Origin: Candidatus Melainabacteria bacterium
Lineage (GTDB): Bacteria > Cyanobacteriota > Vampirovibrionia > Gastranaerophilales > Gastranaerophilaceae
Direction: 5' to 3'
DNA: 64,000 nucleotides
Assembly (NCBI GenBank): GCA_003258725.1
Contig: QHMG01000004.1
Coordinates: forward strand, 62,001-126,000
Below are positions 34,725 to 42,197 of the stretch, piece by piece. A program made the position numbers and the translations under genes. Below the pieces are notes generated by a model, which did not search any database, had not been told where the DNA came from, and worked only from the letters and a program-made list of their open reading frames with translations. Position 1 is the stretch's first letter. Each line of letters opens with the position of its first letter.

Positions 34725-36413
34725 CTATTTGATGTTAGCGAATGTCCAAGCATCAAATGTTGGTCTTGTTAAGTTAACATCAGCTTTATCTTTTCCAGCG
34801 CCTTCTGTATCGTGAGCGATAGAGCGATAAATTCTGTTGTAATATTCAATTACCATACGGTCAGAATTGAAGTATGCTTCAGCTGTTCTAATTGCTTGAC
34901 GCATCATACGAGCCCATTCTTCTTTGTTATGGTAGTAAGTTGGAATGATTTCTTTTTCGATTACATTCATCATGTATTCGTGATCTTTCCAATGACGTTC
35001 TTCCCAAGGAATTTCGTCGTCTAATCCTTCGTATTCGATTGTATAACCGTTTACACCATTGAATGTACCTTCAACTGTCCAACCGTCATAAGTTGATAAG
35101 TGTAAAGCACCGTTAGCATTAGCACTCATACCTGAAGTACCTGATGCTTCAAATGGTCTTAGTGGTGTATTTAACCAAATATCAGAACCACGTTTTAACA
35201 TACCGCTTAATTGTAATTCATAACCAGGTAATACAACCATGTTTTTCATTGAGTGAGATCTGTTCAATAATTTGTTGAACATTTCTTTACCCATAACATC
35301 ATCTGGGTGGAATTTACCAGCGAAGATTAATTGTAGTTTGTTATTGTCTAATAATTTTGTAATGCGGTCTTTATCCATTAAGATTAACCAAGCACGTTTG
35401 TAATCTGCAAATCTTCTTGCCCAAGTGATTGTTAATACGTCTGGATCAAATCTCTTACCTGCTTTATTAGCAATGAATTTAAATAATTCTTGTTTCATTT
35501 CACGTTTTGCAGCAAGCAATTCTTCAAATGATTTATCACCATTCATTCTCTTATCTTGCCAGTAATGTAGGTTTACAGCGTTTGTAATTGCTCTGATAGG
35601 ACATCTGCCTTCAACCCAATCCCACATTTTGTTTGAAACAAGACCGTGTAATTGAGATACAGCGTTTGCGATACGGCTCATTCTCAATGCTGCAACTGTT
35701 AGAGAGAAGTTTTCACCACCTAATTCGATAGCTTTTTCTCTTGAGCAACCTGCAAAGAAACCACCTTCCATTAGTGTATCAACCCAGTGAACTTCGTTAC
35801 CGGCTGCTACTGGAGTGTGAGTTGTAAATACAGTTCTTTTCTTAACTTCTTCAATATCACCTTTGAATTGTCTTAATAATTCAAAAGCTGCTGGCAATGC
35901 GTGACCTTCGTTCATGTGAATAACATCAAACTTGTATCTCATTGCTTGTAAAATCTTGATACCACCGATACCTAATACAGTTTCTTGAGCAATTCTGATT
36001 TTTTCATTTCCATCATATAATCTATGAGAAATGCTTCTAGCCCAATCACTGTTACCGTCAATATCAGTTGTTAATAAATATACAGGGCAAGCACCGAATA
36101 ATTCAGGTTCTACTCTGTACGCTTTAACTTTAACTTTTTCACCGAATGTGTCAACTTCTACTTGAACACCTAAATCTGTTAGGTAGTCATAGTATTTTCT
36201 AATGTAAGAAACTTCTACTTGTCCGTTTTCGCCAATTCGTTGGTCATAATAACCGTAAGACCAAAGCATTGTAACACCTACCATTGGCATTTGTAAGTAA
36301 CCAGCTGATAACATATGAGAACCAGCTAAGAAACCTAAACCACCTGAATATGTGCTTAAAGATTGGTCTAATGCAATTTCCATTGACAAGTATGCAACTG
36401 ATGGTAATGACAT
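34725..36413 (-). CDS. Alpha-glucan phosphorylase-like protein (GT35 family), PLP lysine replaced
   Basis: A 562-residue protein of the short alpha-glucan phosphorylase class: N-terminal SVAYLSMEIALDQSLSTYSGGLGFLAGSHMLSA, then FDVIHMNEGHALPAAFELL, TTHTPVAAGNEVHWVD, ITWARRFADYKRAWLIL and PLRPFEASGTSGMS. Phosphorylases form a Schiff base between PLP and the Lys of GTSGMK; here the codon at 35124-35126 gives Ser430 (GTSGMSANANGAL). It may be inactive, use another Lys, or work as a PLP-independent transferase. Shine-Dalgarno GAAGGA fits the ATG. Monocistronic. Confidence 0.8.
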   Translation of the reverse strand: MSLPSVAYLSMEIALDQSLSTYSGGLGFLAGSHMLSAGYLQMPMVGVTMLWSYGYYDQRIGENGQVEVSYIRKYYDYLTDLGVQVEVDTFGEKVKVKAYRVEPELFGACPVYLLTTDIDGNSDWARSISHRLYDGNEKIRIAQETVLGIGGIKILQAMRYKFDVIHMNEGHALPAAFELLRQFKGDIEEVKKRTVFTTHTPVAAGNEVHWVDTLMEGGFFAGCSREKAIELGGENFSLTVAALRMSRIANAVSQLHGLVSNKMWDWVEGRCPIRAITNAVNLHYWQDKRMNGDKSFEELLAAKREMKQELFKFIANKAGKRFDPDVLTITWARRFADYKRAWLILMDKDRITKLLDNNKLQLIFAGKFHPDDVMGKEMFNKLLNRSHSMKNMVVLPGYELQLSGMLKRGSDIWLNTPLRPFEASGTSGMSANANGALHLSTYDGWTVEGTFNGVNGYTIEYEGLDDEIPWEERHWKDHEYMMNVIEKEIIPTYYHNKEEWARMMRQAIRTAEAYFNSDRMVIEYYNRIYRSIAHDTEGAGKDKADVNLTRPTFDAWTFANIK

Positions 36414-36578
36414 AATCTTTAATTCCTTCTATTTTTGTGTACTCTAAGGCAAACAATACGTTTGCAAATAATAGCATATCACAAAAATATCAGTTTTTCT
36501 ATTTTAGTACTTTTTAAGGCTTAGAACATCTGAAAACCATGAAAAAACGGTACTTTTTGTGTTAAGTTTTGTTAACGT

Positions 36579-37571
36579 TTACTTCAGGATTTCACTTGTT
36601 ATGTCTTCGGCTTTAAACTTTAGGCATGACAATTTTTCACAAGTTGTTTGTCTGTGATCCCATAAACAAGGTTTTATCGGACAGTCGTCATTTGTTTTTA
36701 GTGCAGTAACAAAATCTGCTTGTGGAATAAGTTTTTTGTCATCAGTAGAGCCAAAAATTGCATAAGTTCTGGTTCTTGTACCTACGCCAATATGAAGTGG
36801 TGCAGAATCTGAACATACAAATTTTTCGTATTTCGTGATTAATTTTGCTAAGTCCATCAAATTTTTTGTTTTGCCATAATAATTTTCAAAATTAGGATTA
36901 TTCAAAGGCTCAATTATTGATAAAATCTTGTCTACAACCTCTTTATCGTCTGGACCGCCTGTTAAAGTAACATGTTTACCGTTTTCTAATAAAATTTTAA
37001 TAACATCTGCCCAAATTTCCGGAGTTATTGTTTTAATCATATTTTTTTGAACGCTTAATTTGCTTACTCCAGGATGGATAAGCACTGAATTTGGAACTTT
37101 TTCACCTTTTTCAAGTGTAATTTCAGGAACATCTGTTCTTATATCCGTAAGGTCTCGGATTAAATCGTGGTACATCAAAGAGGCATATTGTTGCTTATTT
37201 AAAGGTACGGCTTTTGTCAAAAGTTTTTCGCTTAATTTACCTGTATTGTAGCCATAGCGTTTTTTAATGCCTGTTAAGAACAATAGAATACTTATAAGTT
37301 TGTTTCCACCGGCAGAAATTACCATATCATATTTGCCAAGACGGGCTTTAATTATAAGTTTTAACATTTCAAAATATTTATGTTTACCTTTTGGATTGAT
37401 AAGCATAACCTCGTCTATTGTGTCTGTAAGGTCTTTTATACCCTTGCTTCGTGGTTCAAGACATAAAGTTATTTTGCTTTTTGGAAATTCTTTTTTTAAT
37501 GAAATTAATGTTGGTAAAAACAAGATTTCATCACCAATTCCGCCAAAATTTATAACTAAAATGTTTTTCAT
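36579..37571 (-). CDS. Glycosyltransferase family 9 (ADP-heptosyltransferase-like)
   Basis: A 330-residue GT-B protein. The N-terminus NILVINFGGIGDEILFLPTLISLKKEFPKSKITLCLEP is the GT9 acceptor-domain signature; the donor domain has SVLIHPGVSKLSVQKNMIKTITPEIWADVIK, HVTLTGGPDDKEVV and VCSDSAPLHIGVGTRTRTYAIFGSTD. Such enzymes add heptose or similar sugars to lipopolysaccharide core or related polymers. A Cys-rich tail (CPIKPCLWDHRQTTCEKLSCLKF) resembles that of heptosyltransferases. Shine-Dalgarno GAGGAAG. Monocistronic. Confidence 0.85.
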   Translation of the reverse strand: MKNILVINFGGIGDEILFLPTLISLKKEFPKSKITLCLEPRSKGIKDLTDTIDEVMLINPKGKHKYFEMLKLIIKARLGKYDMVISAGGNKLISILLFLTGIKKRYGYNTGKLSEKLLTKAVPLNKQQYASLMYHDLIRDLTDIRTDVPEITLEKGEKVPNSVLIHPGVSKLSVQKNMIKTITPEIWADVIKILLENGKHVTLTGGPDDKEVVDKILSIIEPLNNPNFENYYGKTKNLMDLAKLITKYEKFVCSDSAPLHIGVGTRTRTYAIFGSTDDKKLIPQADFVTALKTNDDCPIKPCLWDHRQTTCEKLSCLKFKAEDITSEILK

Positions 37572-37674
37572 ATTTCTTCCTCGTTTCTAAAGAAATTATA
37601 ACAAAAAAAAGATTAATTACCTATTTTTTAAAATTTATGCTACAATGATAATAGAAAATTGAAAGGAGAAATTT

Positions 37675-38331
37675 ATGGTTAAAGTTAATGAAATTTCTTT
37701 TAATACGAATATGACTCAAAATGTTGGTGCAACAAAGAGTCAGCAGTCGGAAGCCAGTAGTATTTTTTCAGCTTCTCAAACACAAGCTGATGCAATGAGT
37801 GAAATGGAAGGTTTGTCAGTTCAACAAACCGCACAAACACCACTAAAAAGAATAGATAAACACGATAAGGCAATTTTAGCAAAAGCTCCATCACCACAAA
37901 TTGAAGTTGCGGGTAAGAAACAAAATGCCCCAATCGTAGTTGATTTGAGCGAAAACAGATTATATAGATATGATAAGGATGGAAAAGCCTTTGAAGTTTA
38001 TCAAGTTGCCTCAGGTAAAAAGACTTCACCGACAAACACTGGTTTAAGAAGGGTTTCTCACATTGAAACTTATCCATACACAGAAGCACCTGCGGGTACA
38101 AAAAGACGTAAAAGTCCAAAGGCTTATGGTCCAAAAATCTTGATTTTAACAACAATTGACCCAAAAACAGGTAAAGATTTAGGCTCAAATGGTGAATTTA
38201 TTCATGGTAACAATAACCCTGCAAGTATTGGCACTTATGCTTCTCATGGTTGTATGAGAATGGATAATGACGTTATTGTTCAATTATCAAAAGAAGTAAA
38301 ACCAGGATCTTATGTTTTAATTCAAAAATAA
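37675..38331 (+). CDS. L,D-transpeptidase (YkuD domain)
   Basis: A 218-residue protein. Residues about 80-216 are a YkuD catalytic domain: PIVVDLSENRLYRYDKDGKAFEVYQVASG, then HGNNNPASIGTYASHGCMRM with the catalytic Cys at 193 and the His pair including H191. It should form 3-3 crosslinks in peptidoglycan or attach proteins to it. There is no signal peptide; the first 60 residues are polar, Gln/Ser-rich and contain VNEISFNT, the short tag seen in other proteins here. How it reaches the periplasm is unclear. AAAGGAG precedes the ATG. Confidence 0.85.
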   Translation: MVKVNEISFNTNMTQNVGATKSQQSEASSIFSASQTQADAMSEMEGLSVQQTAQTPLKRIDKHDKAILAKAPSPQIEVAGKKQNAPIVVDLSENRLYRYDKDGKAFEVYQVASGKKTSPTNTGLRRVSHIETYPYTEAPAGTKRRKSPKAYGPKILILTTIDPKTGKDLGSNGEFIHGNNNPASIGTYASHGCMRMDNDVIVQLSKEVKPGSYVLIQK

Positions 38332-38340
38332 AAATATATT

Positions 38341-38367
38341 ACAATGTGTTATAATGTAATACATTGT
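38341..38367 (+). promoter_or_regulatory. Operator-promoter of the broken RHH antitoxin gene
   Basis: ACAATGT (38341-38347) and ACATTGT (38361-38367) are inverted repeats flanking TATAAT (38350-38355); the overlapping ATGTAATACAT (38354-38364) is itself a palindrome. This layout suits autorepression by a ribbon-helix-helix antitoxin. Confidence 0.55.
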
Positions 38368-38382
38368 ATTACAGGAGTTTTT

Positions 38383-38502
38383 ATGGTTTCAAAACAAATT
38401 TCACTAAGAATATCTAAAGAATCAAAAGAAAAATTAGAACTACTAGCAAAATCGACAGGTAGAAGTAAAAATTTTAAGCCTGTATTGTATGTGTTCACAT
38501 GA
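38383..38502 (+). pseudogene. Truncated ribbon-helix-helix (antitoxin-type) gene
   Basis: A 39-residue frame with CAGGAG before the ATG. The first 30 residues (MVSKQISLRISKES, KEKLELLAKSTGRSKNF) are a typical RHH DNA-binding N-terminus of RelB/DUF6290-like antitoxins. The expected second helix is replaced by KPVLYVFT and a stop. No toxin gene follows. It looks like a remnant of a type II toxin-antitoxin module cut when the downstream segment was inserted or deleted. The operator upstream is intact. Confidence 0.6.
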
Positions 38503-38503
38503 A

Positions 38504-38532
38504 TTGACATGTTTTAAAAATGGGTATATATT
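38504..38532 (+). promoter_or_regulatory. Promoter of the pseudopilin gene
   Basis: Consensus TTGACA (38504-38509), 17 nt, TATATT (38527-38532); about 44 nt upstream of the pseudopilin ATG. Confidence 0.65.
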
Positions 38533-38575
38533 CATATAAGTAGACTTTAAACGTTAAAAAAATGGGAAAGTAATT

Positions 38576-39259
38576 ATGGCTAAAAAAATTGCATTTACAC
38601 TGGCAGAAACTTTGATTGTAATGGGTATTATTGGCGTTGTTGCAGCACTTACAATTCCAAATTTAAACTCCTCAACCGCAGATAAAGAAAAAGTTGCTAA
38701 AGTTAAAAAGATATACCAAAATCTTGATGATGCTCTGGGACGTGCACAAGCAGTGTATGGACCGTATGATGAATGGACACTAAACATAACTAATACAACT
38801 TCTATAAATCAACGTATCGGAGAACGAATCACAGAATTTATGAAAGTTTCCAAAAATTGCAGTACAAGCAACCAGAACGATTGTTTCAAAGATGCAAATA
38901 TTTACTGGGCAAATGGAACATCAACAGGTCAAAAACTTTCAACAGGATACAGATTTATTACTGCGGACGGGACATCAGTTGCAATCGATTCATCAGGATT
39001 TATACATGTTGATATAGACGGTCCTAACAAAGGTAATAACAAATTTGGAACTGATATTTTCAGATTCTTAATCAGCAATAATATGGTTCAACCTGCCCGT
39101 GACAGCAATTTTACATGGTATTTAACAGATTTAACATCACATGGTCAATCGGCATCCGGTTGGGTTATAGATTACGATAATATGGATTATTTAAAGATAA
39201 AAAACGGTAAATGTCCGAATGGAAGTACTCCGACTGAAACTAACCCAAGATGTAAATAA
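38576..39259 (+). CDS. Type IV pilin/type II secretion pseudopilin-like protein
   Basis: A 227-residue protein with a class III signal: short basic leader MAKKIA, then FTLAETLIVMGIIGVVAALTIP with Glu at mature position 5. Prepilin peptidase would cut before Phe. The large C-terminal domain has paired cysteines (CSTSNQNDC) and ends CPNGSTPTETNPRC, a probable disulfide loop. Such proteins are abundant in Gastranaerophilales-type genomes. Codons appear richer in CG- and GG-containing triplets than in neighbouring genes, and it sits just after a broken antitoxin, so it may be transferred DNA. GGGAAAG precedes the ATG. Confidence 0.8.
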   Translation: MAKKIAFTLAETLIVMGIIGVVAALTIPNLNSSTADKEKVAKVKKIYQNLDDALGRAQAVYGPYDEWTLNITNTTSINQRIGERITEFMKVSKNCSTSNQNDCFKDANIYWANGTSTGQKLSTGYRFITADGTSVAIDSSGFIHVDIDGPNKGNNKFGTDIFRFLISNNMVQPARDSNFTWYLTDLTSHGQSASGWVIDYDNMDYLKIKNGKCPNGSTPTETNPRCK

Positions 39260-39269
39260 AAAAATTAAT

Positions 39270-39302
39270 AAAAAGGGCGGTGATTTCATCACCGCCCTTT
39301 TT
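39270..39302. terminator. Bidirectional terminator between the pilin gene and groEL
   Basis: 39270-39283 pairs with 39289-39302 (14 bp), with A5 and T6 flanks. It serves both convergent genes. Confidence 0.85.
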
Positions 39303-39327
39303 TGGAATTTTATGTTCGTATGAACTA

Positions 39328-40980
39328 TTACATCATACCGCCCATTCCTCCCATACCAGCCATAGCTGACATGTCAGGAGTTGCTGATTTTTCTTCTGGA
39401 ATATCTACAACTGCTGCTTCTGTTGTTAATAACATAGCTGCGATTGATGCTGCGTTTTCTAATGCTGAACGAGTTACTTTTGCTGGGTCAACGATACCTG
39501 ATTTGAACATATCTGTATATGTGTTCAATAAAGCATCATAACCGTAAGAATCTTTTTCAGCTTTAACTGTTTCAACTACAACGTCAGAAGATGCACCTGC
39601 GTTGTTAGCAATTAATCTTAGAGGAATATCTAAAGCTGCTGTTAAAATCTTATAGCCGATTTTTTCATCATCTAAAGCAAATTCTTCTGAGTTTAATTTT
39701 TCTTCTAAGTATTGTTGAACTCTTAATAATGCAACACCACCACCAGGAACGATACCTTCTTCGTTAGCGGCTCTTGTTGCGTTAAGAGCGTCTTCAATTC
39801 TTAATTTTCTTTCTTTTAATTCAACTTCTGTTGCTGCACCAACTTCAATTACTGCAACACCGCCAGATAATTTAGCTATACGTTCTTGTAATTTTTCTTT
39901 ATCATATTCAGAATCAGATTGTTCAATTTGTTTCTTGATTAAAGAGATTCTTTCTTGAACAGCTGTTTTTGTTGAATCGCCAACTACGATAGTTGTTTCG
40001 TCTTTTGTTACAGTAACACGTTTTGCAGTACCCATCATATCAATAGTTAAGTTTTCTAATTTTGTTCCTAATTCTTCTGTGAACATTTGACCGCCTGTTA
40101 AAATAGCAATATCTTCTAACATAGCTTTTCTTCTGTCACCAAAACCTGGAGCTTTAACTGCAACTGCTCTGATAACTTTTCTCATAGTATTAACTACTAA
40201 TGTTGCTAATGCTTCACCTTCAACATCTTCAGCGATTAATAATAATGATTTACCTTCTCTTGCAACTTGTTCAAGAATTGGAACTAAGTCTTGGATTAAG
40301 TTGATTTTTTTGTTTACACATAAAACGTAAGCATCTTCTAAAACTGCTTCCATTCTTTCTGCGTCAGTTACGAAGTATGGTGAAATGTAACCTTTATCGA
40401 ATTGCATACCTTCAACAACTTTTAAGTTTGTGCCGAAAGATTTGCTTTCTTCAACTGTGATAACACCTTCGTTACCGACTTTTTCCATTGCTTCAGCGAT
40501 TAATTCACCGATTTCAGAGTTGTTACCAGCTGAAATTGCTGCAACTTGAGCGATTTCTTCTTTTGTAGCAACTGCTTTTGACATAGATTTAATTTTTTCT
40601 ACTGAATATTCAACTGCTTTGTCAATACCACGTTTGATAGACATTGGATTAGCACCAGCAGTTAAGTTTTTCAAACCTTCTCTAACGATTGCTTGAGCTA
40701 AAACTGATGCTGTTGTTGTACCGTCACCAGCTACATCGTTAGTTTTTGATGAAACTTCTTTTAATAATTGAGCACCTGCATTTTCTAAACCGTCTTTTAA
40801 TTCGATTTCTTTTGCGATTGTAACACCATCGTTAACGATTTGTGGTGCGCCATATTTCTTTTCTAAAATTACATTTCTACCTTTTGGTCCTAATGTTACT
40901 TTTACGGCATCTGCTACTGCATCAATACCTTTTAATAATGATTTTCTTGCTTCTTCTTGAAATACAATTCTTTTAGCCAT
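39328..40980 (-). CDS. groEL: Chaperonin GroEL (60 kDa)
   Basis: A 550-residue chaperonin subunit with the standard start (AKRIVFQEEARKSLLKGIDAVADAVKVTLGPKGRNVILEKKYGAP), the ATP-binding GDGTTTASVLAQAI, and the flexible Gly-Met tail MAGMGGMGGMM. It folds newly made proteins with GroES. AAAGGA is upstream. It follows groES by 70 nt in the same operon. No CIRCE element is present upstream of groES. Confidence 0.98.
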   Translation of the reverse strand: MAKRIVFQEEARKSLLKGIDAVADAVKVTLGPKGRNVILEKKYGAPQIVNDGVTIAKEIELKDGLENAGAQLLKEVSSKTNDVAGDGTTTASVLAQAIVREGLKNLTAGANPMSIKRGIDKAVEYSVEKIKSMSKAVATKEEIAQVAAISAGNNSEIGELIAEAMEKVGNEGVITVEESKSFGTNLKVVEGMQFDKGYISPYFVTDAERMEAVLEDAYVLCVNKKINLIQDLVPILEQVAREGKSLLLIAEDVEGEALATLVVNTMRKVIRAVAVKAPGFGDRRKAMLEDIAILTGGQMFTEELGTKLENLTIDMMGTAKRVTVTKDETTIVVGDSTKTAVQERISLIKKQIEQSDSEYDKEKLQERIAKLSGGVAVIEVGAATEVELKERKLRIEDALNATRAANEEGIVPGGGVALLRVQQYLEEKLNSEEFALDDEKIGYKILTAALDIPLRLIANNAGASSDVVVETVKAEKDSYGYDALLNTYTDMFKSGIVDPAKVTRSALENAASIAAMLLTTEAAVVDIPEEKSATPDMSAMAGMGGMGGMM

Positions 40981-41050
40981 ATCCTTTTTCCTTTACGAAT
41001 AATGTAATAACTCTTATTTTAAGTCGTTGTCTGTTAGACTCCACATCAGC

Positions 41051-41341
41051 TTACGCTTCAAGCACGCCTAAAACATCAGATGTTGATAAGATTTTTAGAG
41101 TTTCGCCGTCGATTTTAATATCTCTGCCAGCGTATTTTTCATAGATGATAGTTTCGCCAACTTTAACTGATACAGGTGCTTTTTCACCGCTGTCTAAAGT
41201 TTTGCCTTCGCCTACTGCTACAACTTCACCTTTTTGTGGTTTTTCTTTTGCGCTATCTGGAATAAAGATTCCGCCTTCTGTTTGCGCTGTATCTTCAATA
41301 ACTTTGATTACAATTCTGTCACCGATTGGTCTAATTTTCAT
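41051..41341 (-). CDS. groES: Co-chaperonin GroES (10 kDa)
   Basis: A 96-residue co-chaperonin: MKIRPIGDRIVIKVIEDTAQTEGGIFIPDSAKEKPQKGEVVAVGEG includes the mobile loop (about 16-32), and YEKYAGRDIKIDGE is typical of the C-terminal half. It caps the GroEL ring. AGTAGGAGGC is a strong Shine-Dalgarno. Confidence 0.97.
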   Translation of the reverse strand: MKIRPIGDRIVIKVIEDTAQTEGGIFIPDSAKEKPQKGEVVAVGEGKTLDSGEKAPVSVKVGETIIYEKYAGRDIKIDGETLKILSTSDVLGVLEA

Positions 41342-41377
41342 TTTTTATGCCTCCTACTTTACAAGTTATACTTTTCG

Positions 41378-41406
41378 ATAATACATTTATACTTCAAAAT
41401 TTTCAA
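41378..41406 (-). promoter_or_regulatory. Promoter of groESL
   Basis: Minus-strand TTGAAA (41406-41401), 17 nt, TATTAT (41383-41378). It looks like a vegetative promoter; no CIRCE inverted repeat (TTAGCACTC-N9-GAGTGCTAA) is seen between it and groES. Confidence 0.55.
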
Positions 41407-41495
41407 ATTAAGAGATTTATTAATGAAAAATTAATATTTCCATAATTTTTATAGTGAATTATTAAAAAATAATAAATATTCATTGTTTATCTTGA

Positions 41496-41524
41496 TTGAT
41501 GGCATATAATTAAAATTGTATAAT
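41496..41524 (+). promoter_or_regulatory. Promoter of grpE
   Basis: TTGATG (41496-41501), 17 nt, TATAAT (41519-41524), ending 5 nt before the first possible ATG. Confidence 0.55.
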
Positions 41525-41529
41525 ATTTT

Positions 41530-42123
41530 ATGAAGGCGGGTAAAATGTCACATAAGAAAAAACATGAAGAAACAACTGAATCAAATCCATTTAACAAGGA
41601 TATGGATTTAGACAATACTGCAAAAGCAGAAGAAAACAAAGAAACTGAACAAACAGAAGCAAAAGAAGTGTCAAAAGATAACGAACTTCAAGCAAAATAT
41701 GATGAACTAAACAATAAGTATATCAGGCTTGCAGCAGATTTTGAAAACTTTAGAAAACGTCAAGCTCAAGAAAGAGAAGACTTGTTGAAATATGGTGCTG
41801 TAAACACATTAAAACAACTTATTGAAGTTTTAGATAACTTTGATAGAGGTCAAAAAGCTGTTGAAAATATTGAAGATTGTCAAAAAGTTAAAGACAGTTT
41901 CAATCTAGTTATGAAACAAATGAAAGATACTTTGACAAAATTAGGCTTAGAAGTTATTGAAACTGAGGGAAAAGAATTTGACCCTAATTTTCATGAAGCT
42001 GTAATGCAAACACCAACAAGCGAACATCCAGAAGGAACAATTATCAACGAACTTCAAAAAGGTTACAAAGTTGGTGACAAAGTTTTAAGAGCTTCATTAG
42101 TAAATGTAGCTTCAGCAGAATAA
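41530..42123 (+). CDS. grpE: Nucleotide exchange factor GrpE
   Basis: A 197-residue DnaK cofactor. The N-terminus is acidic and disordered (TTESNPFNKDMDLD...), followed by a long coiled coil from about 55 (LQAKYDELNNKYIRLAADFENFRKRQAQEREDLLKYG) and a beta-wing domain (VIETEGKEFDPNFHEAVMQTPTSEHPEGTIINELQKGYKVGDKVLRASLV). The start is ambiguous: ATG at 41530 follows TATAAT by 5 nt (leaderless), while ATG at 41545 has AAGGCGGG upstream. dnaK is not adjacent. Confidence 0.95.
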   Translation: MKAGKMSHKKKHEETTESNPFNKDMDLDNTAKAEENKETEQTEAKEVSKDNELQAKYDELNNKYIRLAADFENFRKRQAQEREDLLKYGAVNTLKQLIEVLDNFDRGQKAVENIEDCQKVKDSFNLVMKQMKDTLTKLGLEVIETEGKEFDPNFHEAVMQTPTSEHPEGTIINELQKGYKVGDKVLRASLVNVASAE

Positions 42124-42135
42124 ATGTATGAAATT

Positions 42136-42163
42136 AATGCCGTGTGAAAATCACGGCATTTTT
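42136..42163 (+). terminator. Intrinsic terminator between grpE and dnaJ
   Basis: AATGCCGTG (42136-42144) pairs with CACGGCATT (42152-42160), followed by TTT (T5 in all). It lies between two genes usually co-expressed and overlaps upstream in-frame codons of dnaJ, supporting the later dnaJ start. Confidence 0.75.
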
Positions 42164-42197
42164 AAAACCACAAGTTGGAAAGGTTAGTTATTTAAGA

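Noticed and set aside
41342..41529. CIRCE element upstream of groES or grpE
   Set aside because: I looked for TTAGCACTC and its inverted partner and found neither.
42144..42197. 18-residue N-terminal extension of DnaJ
   Set aside because: It is encoded by the second arm and tail of an intrinsic terminator and lacks similarity; MADYYE is the normal DnaJ start.
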